In this document: positions 10,701-21,661 of the stretch, piece after piece
Numbering within the stretch: the first letter of the stretch is position 1
How the letters are laid out: each line of letters starts with the position of its first letter
DNA from: Hydra vulgaris
Taxonomy: Eukaryota > Cnidaria > Hydrozoa > Anthoathecata > Hydridae
Length of the DNA: 64,000 nucleotides
Direction: 5' to 3'
NCBI RefSeq assembly: GCF_038396675.1
Contig: NC_088926.1
Location: forward strand, 27,714,501 to 27,778,500
Position numbers and translations under genes: made by a program
The notes under the pieces: generated by a model
What the model was told of the DNA's origin: nothing
What the model saw: the letters and a program-made list of their open reading frames with translations, nothing else
Database searches by the model: none

Positions 10701-12970
10701 AATTTATTACAAAATAACAAAACTTTTTAAAATGGTTTTAATTTCGTCTTTTTGTTTTGTCACTGAACGTTGCGTCACTGAACTGATAGTTTTTTTTCTG
10801 TAAAATAAAACGATATGAAAACTTTATTGTTTGTGGCTTTTTTTATGACTACCTTATTGCCAAATGAATAAATTACAACAAAAAAATCTAATAAGTCAAG
10901 CAAGAATTAAAATTTCAGCAAAAACTCCATTTAAAAGTATGCTGATAAAAAAACACTTTTTTCCGCGTTGCCTCACTGAACTCATGTTTTAATTTTTGCT
11001 ATGTAGCAGTGTTATGTTAATACAATTGTGTTTAGTTTATATTATAAAATTTTAATTCAAGATTGATTTAGAGTAATAAAAAATTATTTTTGAGTTATAG
11101 AAAAATTTCTATTAAAAAAAATCTCTCCGCATATATACATGAATAAATATATTATTCAAAAAATAGAACGATTTAAAAAAACAATTATGCAAACTAAAAT
11201 GTTTAAAACTTAACTGCTCATTTTAAAAATAACAAGTAGAATTATAAAATCATCAGAATTTGCTTTATTTTTCTAGTAATTCATTTTAATAGATTTCAAT
11301 AGCTTTTTTTGTTTTCTTTTTTTATACAATAGAAACTTACAATCATCAAAAAATAAGAGTTGTTTAACTTTCCTGCAGCCATAATAAAAGATTTGTATTT
11401 TATTTATACTAAATGTAAATTTTTACCTTGTTATTGAAAAGTTGATGCATTTTTTATTAAGAATGTATCATCTTGTAAATCAAAAAAAACGTTTGGCAAG
11501 ATAAGAATCAATATGAATGTTTTAAAATGAATTATATAGGTGTTTTAAAATGAATGATATATGTGTTTTAAAATGAATGATATATGTGTTTTACAATGAA
11601 TGATATATGTGTATGAATGTTTTAAAATGAATAAATATGAATGTTTTAAAATAAGTTAAACAAGCACACAGAAGCATACATTTCTAAAGATGCAAGTACT
11701 TTATTTATTTTGGCATATGTATTATAGATTATTAAAGATCTCTATAAATTTGACACTTTATTTTATTATCACATATATGGATAGTACAAGTATGTTAACT
11801 AGCCTCTTTACAATCTGTTTAGCTGATCATTTCCAATTGTATTTAATGAGAGACTTTTAATGACAGGTGCTCTAAATTGTTTTCCCAATCAAAAAAAAAG
11901 TCCATAAAAATTAAAATCCTGCTTAACACACTGACTAGACAAAAACTGTAGACAGAGGTGTTTTGAATGTATTTTTAATTACTGTGTAAAATTGAGAAAA
12001 AATAAGCATGTAGGGAATTATGTGAAATATATTTATGATGATATTTGAACAAGACAAAAAGTATGATGCTACATTGTTAAATGTTTTTCTTAAAGGTTAT
12101 TGTTTGTTCCTATCACTAATTTCCTCAAAAAAACCTGCGTTTATATTATCTTTCTAACATTTGTTATTTTAATGGCATTTTTTTTTCATTATTTTATTAT
12201 TTTGATTATACTTCTTTTGTGATTTAGATTTTAAATAATAATTCATTAATTATTCTTAAATTATTTTTTTTAATTAGCTGTTATTTAATTCGCTGTATTA
12301 AAACATTTAAAACTTAGTAACTTAAACAAAAATGATGTCTTTGGTTGCTACATTTTGTAGTCACTTTTTACATTTTTTGTATAATGTTGACTCCAATTCA
12401 AAAAAATGTTTACGAGAAGATGACCAGGTATTGCCGTGTTTTAGTTTAACTGAAGTAGCATACATCCTTTAATTTTGCCAATTTTGTTCCTTAAATAAGC
12501 TCTCATAGTTTGATGTCATCTTAACATTTATCAAATATTATTGTTCATTTAGTGTTGAAATAGATATATTTCTAGAAATATTGTTCATCAGGTAATATAA
12601 TAAAATAGATGTATTTGTAGAAATCTATTTTACAGCCATCTAGACATTTTCAAAGACCAAAATTATTTTTAATTTCCACTTTTGCTTTGGGGTTTAATAA
12701 GCTGTTATTTAAAAACAAAATTTATATATAAAAACTGCATTAAAAAAAGAAAAACTATGAAAGCATTTAAAAAAAAAAAAAAGATTAAAAAAAAGTTAAA
12801 ATTATTTTAGAAGTTTATTCTTTTTTTCTTTTTCTTTCTTTACATTTTCCAATGTCATTTTGTTTCTTTACATTTAGTTTAATATGTATTACTTTTTTCC
12901 TTGTAGTGATAAATTATGAAATAAGTGTCCTAAATTTTTTGAAAAGATATAACGTGTTATACTATTTTAG
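10701..12970. other. Intron sequence, mostly featureless
   Basis: AT-rich NSMCE1 intron. Apart from the transposon tail (to about 10985) and the short tandem repeat at 11517-11640, I see no gene or structured element. Confidence 0.6.
11517..11640. repeat. Short tandem repeat, unit about 29 bp
   Basis: Four to five imperfect copies of TGTTTTAAAATGAATGATATA. The later copies vary in length. Confidence 0.8.
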
Positions 12971-13012
12971 GATATTGTTTCGAGGTTAACAGCAAGAGGG
13001 TGGTTTACTGAG
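12971..13012 (+). CDS. NSMCE1: NSMCE1 exon b
   Basis: A 14-codon exon (DIVSRLTARGWFTE) between TATTTTAG and GTAAGA, phase 0 on both sides. It corresponds to the winged-helix segment that in human reads LQKFVQNKWL. Only 158 bp separates it from the next exon. Confidence 0.85.
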
Positions 13013-13170
13013 GTAAGAATAACTACTCGATGGTGGTTAATTTAGGTAATAAAGCTGTTTACTGAGGTTAATGCATGACTGAAGTCAATACTTTATTAGA
13101 GTTAATAAATATTAATTTGATTTGAATATTTAGTTTCTTTTTAATGCTATTAAATGATTTTCTTATTTAG

Positions 13171-13287
13171 CTTTCTGGTCATATTTCATTTGGTCCACGT
13201 GCAGTAATTGAGCTCAGTCATTACATAAAGGATAAATTTCAAAACCAAATTACTGATTGTCCACTATGTAACGACTGTGTTATATTG
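13171..13287 (+). CDS. NSMCE1: NSMCE1 exon c, start of RING-like domain
   Basis: 39 codons between CTTATTTAG and GTATGT. It encodes LSGHISFGPRAVIELSHYI, the end of the second winged helix (human TLHGRAILEMEQYI). The first zinc ligands CPLC follow. The exon ends at ...VIL in phase 0, as expected for the join to GDKCESC. Confidence 0.92.
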
Positions 13288-13837
13288 GTATGTTTTATTG
13301 ATTTTGTATATGATTTAAGAAATGATCTTTTTTAAAAATATATTCAAAAGGTATACTATTTTTAATAAAAGTATATTATACAAATATTTAAAAAAAAATA
13401 TTAAAAAACAAATTTGTTTCATAAATTGTTTTAAAAACTTTTAAAATCTAAAAAAAACTATTATACTGGCATCAGCTTTGCGACTGAATAAAGTGTTGTT
13501 TTCATTAAAAGATAAGTGTTTAGATATTGAGTTTAGGTCTGAATTTATATCCAAAGCTCTTTAACTTCTCTAACTTTTCTTTCGTTGTCGGTCTAGTGTG
13601 AGTTGTTGTCCCTGCTGTTCGGGTGTTTCTTTTTCTCATTGAATGCTTTTTTTAAGCACATTCAATGGCAAATCATTTTTGCTCTCCAATGTTGGCAAAT
13701 AAATATAATTCATAGCCATTATGTATTAACTTAAGCAAAAATAAAGAAATCTCTGCAGAGAATACTAAATCAATTAACATCTGAAGGCGCTTATATATAT
13801 CTTTTGGTTTATCTAAAAAGTTCTAAGGACAAAAAAT

Positions 13838-14133
13838 TCGAAAAGTTTTAGAAACTTCGAGAAGATTCAAGAAGCTTCGAAAAGGTTCTAGAAACTTCAG
13901 CAAAGTTCTAGAAACTTCGGAAAACTTCTAGAAACTTCAAATAGTTCTAGAAACTTCGAAAAGGTTCTAGAAAGTTTGAGAAGTTCTAGGAACTTTGGAA
14001 AAGCTCTGAAAACTTCGAAAAGTTTTAGAAACTTCAAGAAGTTCTATAAACTTCGGGAAGGTTCTAGAAAGTTCAAAAAGTTTAAAAAAAATTTGGAAAA
14101 GTTCTGGAAACTTCGAAAAGTTCTAGAAAGTTC
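13838..14133. repeat. Minisatellite of heat-shock-element-like units
   Basis: About 15 imperfect units of 19-20 bp. The consensus contains TTCTAGAAACTTC, which is exact at 13886, 13906, 13926 and 13945. This is three contiguous alternating nGAAn/nTTCn pentamers, the binding pattern of heat-shock factor. The array is followed by GACAGACAGACGG and TTTATTATAGAG near 14185-14210, possibly the tail of a mobile element that carries the array. Confidence 0.8.
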
Positions 14134-14459
14134 TAACGCGTTTACATTTTAAATTTGCTGAGTGTTGTCATGTTAGGATAGACAGACAGACGGCTCTGCT
14201 TTATTATAGAGATGATTAATACAATAAAAAACAAAAGTATTTATAAAGTTGAAATATATATTTGTAAAGTTGAAATATATGAACATAAAAACAGATCTAC
14301 AATTATTTTTGCGGTAATAGTGATAAATAACTGCGTATATTAAATTAGTTCTTTAATAATTTTTAGTTTTTATTGCTAATTATAGACATTTATTTAAAAA
14401 AACAATTATAGTATAAGTTACATCAAACATCTGGGAACCAATGAATGGTCTTCTTTCTT

Positions 14460-14850
14460 AAAGGTGAATATTGTCAATGTTTTTAGTGAGCACGTTCTTT
14501 GTTTCAAATCTAAACCTGTACTAAAACAGAAATTGAGAGATGGTACAAGCAGTTTGAAAGCTCACATAAAATCAAATAGCCATGCATGCTGTGTTAACAT
14601 CTGAAACTTTCTGAAAAATATAAATCCAGATACATTTGTTGTACCTGTTTCCCATCATGTTTAAAAATCTCAAAACAGTTTTTAAAAAGCACAAACATTT
14701 TGCTGTTGCAATTGATTTGTTGACTCACAAACAGACAACAATTCCATACATTATGATTACAGTTCACTATAACAATGACCAATCGAAATTGGGTTCATTT
14801 TATATATCCTAGCTTTCAGGACCTATAAAATACGAGTCTTTACCAAAGCT
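14460..14850 (+). pseudogene. hAT transposase fragment (BED finger and start of catalytic domain)
   Basis: The first part reads LKQKLRDGTSSLKAHIKSNSH, the second half of a BED zinc finger. About 130 bp later another frame reads VAIDLLTHKQTTIPYIMITV, then NNDQSKLGS, a pattern like the region around the first Asp of hAT transposases. Stops and frameshifts separate the pieces. No terminal repeats were recognised, so this is an eroded fragment in an NSMCE1 intron. Confidence 0.6.
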
Positions 14851-15048
14851 ACCTTTTCTATACATATCTGTTCCACACTGATCATTACTATACCTATAAT
14901 TTGTTTACTTCAATGTTTTTACGTAAAATAATTCATTTAAAAAAATTGCTTTAGGAGCAAAAAAATTAACATACACACCTTTCAGCATACCTAGAGCTTA
15001 TAAGAGATTTATAATTAGGTTTGTTTTTCTCCTAAACGCATATCATTG

Positions 15049-15105
15049 ATAGCTCAGTAGTTTAGTGTGGTGTCATCTGTGTCGTTTTGGGGGATAAAGA
15101 CCTCC
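15049..15105 (+). repeat. tRNA-like / SINE-like relic
   Basis: TGATAGCTCAGTAGTTTAG fits an RNA polymerase III box A (TRGYNNARNNG). It is followed by a tRNA-like spacing of G/T-rich sequence, but no good box B (GGTTCGANNCC) is visible. It could be a decayed SINE head. Confidence 0.3.
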
Positions 15106-16075
15106 CCTAATAAATTTTGAATATTTTAGAATCATGCTGTGCTTATAGCAATATTTATAGCAAAATTTAAAATGTTTGTTTTGCATTTTAAATTGTTATT
15201 TAAAATGCAAAACAAAACAACTTTACAGTTCTATTGATTTTATATTCTATATATAAACATGTTGTATACTCATTTTTCTTGCACAAACTCAACTTAATTG
15301 TAAAAAAACTTGAAATGTAAAACTAAAATAACATAAGTATCTCATTCATGGCACATATGCAACAAATATCCCTCCGTTTTTTAATGTTTTTAAAATTTTT
15401 AGCTTTTTTAAAAAGCTTTTTGTTTGTTAAAGTGTATAATATCTTTAGATATGTTTGTATTAGTGATGTGTCATGGGCAAAGGCCGATTGAGGCTAATTA
15501 TAGGGTTTAATGTATGTATATAAAGGTAATATCCTAATATTAGGTATGTAACTTGCATATATAAGGTGTGCCTATGCACAAGTTTGGTTTGGCTTAATAG
15601 CCAATACCAATGCATCTGCCAATGCCAATTAATCAACCGATGCCATCATTCGATTAATCGGCCAATGGTTGCTGGGGCTAGTAGGTTGATTAATTGGTTG
15701 CTGGGGCTAGTAGGTCGAATCACTTCTGATGAATAGGTACATGTTATATATGTAATTTAAATCCTTAATATTATTATAATTGATGATTGAAATTTTAAAA
15801 CTATATAAAAAATTTTTCTAACAAAAATTAATGCTGTATATCAAAAATTAAGGAGAGGTTGACACAATGCAATTTTCAAGCGAAAGTAAAACTGTAAAAC
15901 TTGATATATGTTTTAGTATGTTTTAACATTACATAATTTGAAGTTTATGTACGTTAGATATTTGCATACACTTTCGTTCTTATTTTCTTATAAAACAAAG
16001 CTGCTGCAACTCTTTCTCGCCATTACCTCGGTTGCAATGGCTGCATAACTTTTGTGTTAAACAGGCTCGAAAGGG

Positions 16076-16077
<2 letters not shown>

Positions 16078-16134
<57 letters not shown>
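16078..16134. repeat. (ACT)n microsatellite
   Basis: About 19 uninterrupted trinucleotide repeats. Confidence 0.95.
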
Positions 16135-16139
16135 TTAAG

Positions 16140-19100
16140 TTCAGTATTATTATATAGATTACTGTTTTTTCATTTCAGCTAATAACATTAAATCTGTTAC
16201 CAAAGGAATTCTTGAACAGAAATTTTAAATTTTGAACTTTTAACGGTGAAAAGAAAAAAAAAAGAAAAAGAAAAGTGAAGGAAATTATTTTGAAGAATAA
16301 AAAAGATTAGTTGAAAATAAAGTAAGATAAATAAATTATTGAAAGGTATAAAAGAACTAATAGATTGATGACAAAATAAAACAAGAAAGCGAATAAAAGA
16401 ATCAAAAAACAAATAGATTTAAATAGAGATAAAACAAAACAAAACAAAACAAAAAAATCAATTAAAAGCAAAGCACCAAGTTAAAAGTGAAAAAGGTTGA
16501 AAAATTTTATTTAGGTGTCACTCCAATGACTAGGTTTTAACTTTATGAGTGACACCTAACCTAGTTTTGTAAAATTATAAAAAATATGTAATTTTTCAAT
16601 TTTTGGTTGAATAAATGGATTAAAATAAATGTTAAAGCTGAATTAAATATGAAAGCTGGATACCACTTTGAATTAAATATGAAAGCTGGATTCCATGTTG
16701 AAGGCATAACCTAAGTTTAGTTTTGGTTCAAAGCTTAGAAGTGAAAAGGTACCCCTGTATCAGATTTAGAAATCATTTTACTCATAGGCACATGCAAGGA
16801 GTTAGCAATACACATAAAACGTTCAAAAATTCAGCATAAACTAGACAAATCCATTCAGCAATTTGTTTTAACCAAGTGGAAGTCTCACTTGCTGAATTGT
16901 TATTGTTGACAAATACTGATATAACAACTTTTTCAGCAAGAGAAGCAAAAAAAACTTCAAAGAAAATTTTTTAATTTGCAATAATTATTAAATTAGCCTG
17001 CCAACTTGACTGTATCTGTACTTTTTGCAATGATTGGTTTTTATATATTTTTTTATTTTGGTATAAACTCTTTGTTACATTTGGTTCGTTCAAATTTAGC
17101 ACACTATTTGTGACATTATTCTAGCATGATTGAAAAATCTCTCCAAAAAGTGATGGTTTGATAACACCTATTTTAAAAAAGTTGTTATTAAAAACTATAC
17201 TATATATTGAAATTAGAAAAATAAATAAAAACCGCAAATAACTTAATAGATATTTTAAAGTTTATTGAAATAACTAAAAATTATTTTAGTATTTTAGTTT
17301 GCAATAAAGTTTAATTAAAAGAAAAAGCTAAATTTAAAACCTAAATCTAAAACCAATACTATAAATTAATTAAAAATACTTTATATATAGTTAATTAAAT
17401 AATTAAAATTAATAAAAATAATAATATATAGTCATTAATTAATAATAATATTAATATATAATTAACATAAATAATTAAGATTAATTTAAAATAAGTTAAT
17501 TAAATACTTTATAAAGTTCAAAGTTTTGTTTTAGTTTTTTTACATGTTTTTATTTTTTAACATTTTATAGTTTTGAAACTCTTCTATTTTTAAATTCAAT
17601 CTTTTTATTTCTAAATACAAGCTAAACCACTTTGTAATTAGACTAAAACATAAAATGACATAAAACTTTCAAGAAAATATGTAAATATTTGATTGTGTAT
17701 TTTTATGCTCATTTTCAAAAAAATTTCTTTTTTTTTTCTTTTAAAAAAAAAGTTGTATTTAACAAAACTCTATCATACTCAATTTAAAATGTCTCTTTAA
17801 GAAGCAAAATAAAATGCCTCTTTAAGAAGCAAAAAGGTGCAGCAAATACTCTAGAGTTTAAACTTAGTGTGATTTTTTGCTGTTTTTAAATCTTTTTAAA
17901 CGTGTGTTTTCAAATAAATTAAAACATTTTGCCAATTTTTTCAAACTCTATTTTAATATATTTTTTTATCTATTTATTGTTTTATTTAACCAATTACTAT
18001 TTTCTTATTGTACTTGTTTCTATTTTGTTCTGTCTTTATTCCAAGGTAAGTTTTATACACAAATATGAAAAATGTGTTTTATTTTTATTTTATATTTTTT
18101 CGAACAATAAAAAAAGCAATTAGCGATTATTATAAGATTTTTTATCTGTTGAAATTTTTTGAACAAAAGGCTGACAACAAACTTTCAAGAGTTCAAAATA
18201 TTGTACTCAATTTATTTTTCAAAAGTTGTATTCTATTTTATACTATTTTTTGAAAAAAGAAAACTGTTTAAGCTGAAAAATTTAAGCAGTTTTTTGAACT
18301 TATTTGGTAGTTGTTGTTTTTTTTTGAATCATTTATACTTATAGAATGTAAAAAAAAATTATACTACACTGACCTTGACACCAGCAGGCTGGTGAGCACA
18401 TGTCTCCCTCCAACTTTATTGCTCAAGAACAGTTTTTTACTTTTAGAAAGAAAAACTTTCAGAAGAAACCTAATAGCAAATGTTAAAACTGTTTCCAGCT
18501 CTCAAAATATCATTTGATATTTTGCAAATTATGAATCATTTTGATATTTGCTGTGAAGTTTATTATTAAGTTTCCAATTTTCTCCTTTAGACAACACCAC
18601 TAATTATTAAAAACACAATTCTTTTGAATTCAACAGTACATAGCATGATTAAAATATACAAGATATGCAAAACCTTTTCACTTAATTACATGAAATGGTT
18701 ATTAAAAATAAATATTTTTGATAGAATAATTGAATGTATGATGGTGAGAATTAGATTATGAGTTTAAAATGTTTATTATGTCATAAATAAAAGGCTTATA
18801 TGTACAAAACTTAGCAAAAAGCATTAACTATTATAATGCTTATAAGATGTATTAAAAAGTTATTTTTTTCAGAATTTCCTTTGGCATTACTATAATTATA
18901 TTATTATTATAAGTTTTATTTTTAATAACTTTAATTTTAGTTTTATATTTTAAATTAATAACTTTAAAAGAGTTTTTAATTTAAAATATAAATCTAAATA
19001 TTAAAAAGTTATTCAAATCTATCATTCTTTATATATTTATTAATATTTTTATTGTTTTTATATATTTTTTCACATTTTTGTTTTCAGAAATTCGGTTGCA

Positions 19101-20217
19101 AACAAATACTTTTTTAATAAATGCCTTACGCATTTAAACTTCTAGAGTTTATTAAAAATAATAAGTATAAAGAAGAAGAAAAAAATATACATATATTCTA
19201 TAACAATTTTTTTAACCTTGAATGCTTACACAAATGTATTGATTAAAGTGCATTTTTATTTTATATACACTAAATTGTGTTTACTTTTTTTGTTTACATA
19301 CTTGAAATGTGACCTAACTAAATAAACATTCAGATATTTTTTCAAATTAAGTTTATAATTTGCGTAGGCTTTTTTCAACATTCATTGCGTAGGCTTTTTT
19401 CAACATTCAACATTTTCAACTGATATGCCCAGATGTTGAGACAGGTGTGTGCTATATTATAAATTAAAATTTGAAATTAAAATAAAAGTAATTTAATACA
19501 ATAGCATTAAATTATTTTTGTAATTATTTTGTATTCTAAAGATAATTCTTGATTTTCTATGGAATAATCTATTAATTAATTAATAGATTATTCCATACAT
19601 TATTTCTCAGATTTTTATTTAAATTTTTAAATAATCTATGGAATAATCTATTAATTAATCAATAGATTATTCCATAGAATATTTCTCAGATTTTGTTTTA
19701 AATTTGCTTTGTTCAGCTGCTAGCTAACAAAACAAAAGAAGTTTTTAACTAATCTGAAATTTGTTACATGAACTGCAGTCTTAAATTTTTACTTTGTATG
19801 TGGTTTTTCATTTGTCTTGGTTCCTTATGATTTAAAAGTTAAGCATATGATCAGAATTTAATTATCAAAACCATTTCTAAAAGTACAGAGTAAATAGCTA
19901 ATTTCACTACCATTCCCAACAAACAAACAAAGAAAAAAAATCAAAGTATTACTTTTTGACTCAAAAAATGCTGACACTCTTTTTCTTTAAAAATAGGTTC
20001 ATCTGCTCAATATTTATCAATTTTCGACATGGTGTTGGTATTACAAACATTATTTTGTCAGTTTTGTATTACTAACAATATTTGTTAGTTTATTATAAAT
20101 AATAATATTATTTGTTAATTTTATTATAGCATTTTAGTCTGTTTAAATCTCAAGTAATAGACTTGTATTACTTGTACTTAAAAAATATTGGACTTATCAA
20201 TTGTATCATATTTTCAG
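16140..20217. other. Intron sequence without recognised gene
   Basis: AT-rich NSMCE1 intron. It holds an AAAAC run near 16430, a 13-bp perfect inverted repeat (16511-16523 with 16547-16559), TTAATTAA-rich DNA near 17350-17470, and the paired palindromes at 19558-19677. Several open stretches at 17.9-18.5 kb are low-complexity F/K/L-rich frames with no family motif. Confidence 0.6.
19558..19677. repeat. Two duplicated 40-bp palindromes
   Basis: 19558-19597 is a 40-bp perfect palindrome beginning TATGGAATAATCTATTAATT. 19636-19677 is a near copy with 17-bp arms. Each is followed by a similar TTTCTCAGATTTT block, so a palindrome-containing unit of about 80 bp is tandemly duplicated. Confidence 0.85.
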
Positions 20218-20285
20218 GGTGACAAATGTGAAAGCTGTGAGAAACGATATCATAAATATTGTATTGCAACAGTTTTTCAAAATGT
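20218..20285 (+). CDS. NSMCE1: NSMCE1 exon d, central RING-like zinc ligands
   Basis: 68 nt between TTTTCAG and GTATGT. It encodes GDKCESCEKRYHKYCIATVF, the CxxC and HxxC ligands of the NSE1 C4HC3 domain (human CETCGIRMHLPC). It ends two bases into a codon that is completed by the first base of exon e. Confidence 0.93.
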
Positions 20286-20807
20286 GTATGTTTATTTGCA
20301 TCTAATATTTACATATTATTTAGTATTTTGATTGGCTTATTATAGAATTCATTATAGAAAAAATATTTCACAGGAAGTTATATAGGAGTTGTTATAATTA
20401 ATTATAACATAGTAAATAATCATAACATAATGAATAATTATAACATTCTAATAGCTGTAGTTTTTTTTGCAACCAGGAAGTTGCATCGACTTTATTAAAA
20501 TTAAAACAATTAATTATGAAAAGAATTCTTTCCATTTTTCTTAACATTTTTTCCATTTTCCCTGCGTTAAGCCAATATATTGTTAATCAGGTTTATTTTG
20601 TGAGCAAACAATGCATTTGTAAATAGTATTTTTTGATATCAAAAAAGGAATTTTTATTCTTGTAAAACAATCTTTAAAAGTTTTTTCTGTAAAAAGCGTT
20701 TTTTTAATTGGATGGTGACCAAAAAGGTTACTTTTTTTTCAAATGCAACATAAAAGCAACGCCTTACCTTTGCATAAATGCATGAAATTTGAGGGGGAAA
20801 ATTGAGA

Positions 20808-20931
20808 TTCTTGCCAATATAATATGGCAGTAAGATTGTCATTACAGATCAAGAGTGCTAAAGAACTATAAAGTTCTTTAGCACTCTTGATCTGTAATGA
20901 CAATCTTACTGCCATATTATATTGGCAAGAA
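20808..20931. repeat. 124-bp hairpin: 60-bp perfect arms, 4-bp loop
   Basis: 20808-20867 and 20872-20931 are exact reverse complements around ATAA. No target duplication or mobile-element ends are apparent. Confidence 0.95.
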
Positions 20932-21061
20932 GTTGTTAATTTCAGCTGTCTTGAATTTGTCAATGCTTGAAAATGATTCCATTGTTAAAAAACTTTCAAT
21001 GTATAGCCAACTGTTAATCGTGGAATATTCATTTCAATTGAAATTTGTGACACAATATTGA

Positions 21062-21292
21062 CAGGGCCTATTCTAGGGAAAAAGTTTGGGCGGCGGTACA
21101 AATTATTGACAGGGTCTATTCTAGGGAAAAAGTTTGGGCGGCGGTACCCCACCGACCTGGCAAAATTTAGCAGAAAATCTGCTTTTTCTCGCAAAAAAAA
21201 AACAAGATATACTGTAAAAAATGTTTAAAAAAAAAGGCCCTCAAATTTTAATTCGGGTTGACGCTGTCGAAAACGATCTAGAATAGCCCCTG
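21062..21292. mobile_element. Short MITE with CAGGG ends
   Basis: The left end CAGGGCCTATTCTAGG and right end CTAGAATAGCCCCTG are inverted, and ATTGA flanks both sides (21057-21061, 21293-21297). The first 48 bp are tandemly duplicated (second copy from 21105). Ends starting CAGGG suggest a hAT-type MITE, although a 5-bp target duplication is shorter than the usual 8. Confidence 0.6.
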
Positions 21293-21661
21293 ATTGATTA
21301 TTAAATAATTTTATAAAATATGTGTTTAGAAAAAGTAGTTGATGAACAATTTCAAAATTGTTGGAATTTAGTTATTCCTACAACTTTTGCCAAGCTTTTG
21401 ATAAAATTTTAATTAATTATTCCCAAAAATGAAATTTTTTTTTTGTTGTTGTGATATAGTCTGACTTTGAAACTTTTTGTAGTAAAATTTGACAAGTCAT
21501 TTCATTTAAAAAAGTTAGCCTTATAAAAAAATAGCTGTTTCTTAAACTTTTTATATAAAAAACACACACACACACATATATACATATTATATATTAGGGT
21601 GAAGCGAATTCAAAAAATTTTCAAATTATTTTAGTCTGAGGATCGAATGGATGTCTAATAG

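Larger units (their letters stand above)
6310..10985 (+). mobile_element. Second DDE-type transposon of the 1-3294 group, interrupted by a Chapaev element
   Basis: The coding part (about 9023-10700) is related to the transposase of the 1-3294 element. Non-coding flanks on both sides carry direct copies of GTTGCGTCACTGAAC or a variant: 6353, 6522, 10769 and 10967 (the last with CCTC for CGTC), plus a half copy at 10759. These probably mark the subterminal regions, so the limits given are approximate. No clean terminal inverted repeat or target duplication could be read. The 2.2-kb Chapaev-type element at 6786-9017 is nested inside. Confidence 0.55.

Noticed and set aside
13790-14215. Possible CRISPR-like array (regular 20-bp units)
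   Set aside because: Units are contiguous and imperfect without unique spacers; this is a eukaryotic minisatellite.
17877-18517. Cluster of overlapping 60-70 residue frames in an NSMCE1 intron
   Set aside because: The composition is Phe/Leu/Lys-rich from A/T-rich DNA, with no conserved motif; ordinary chance frames.
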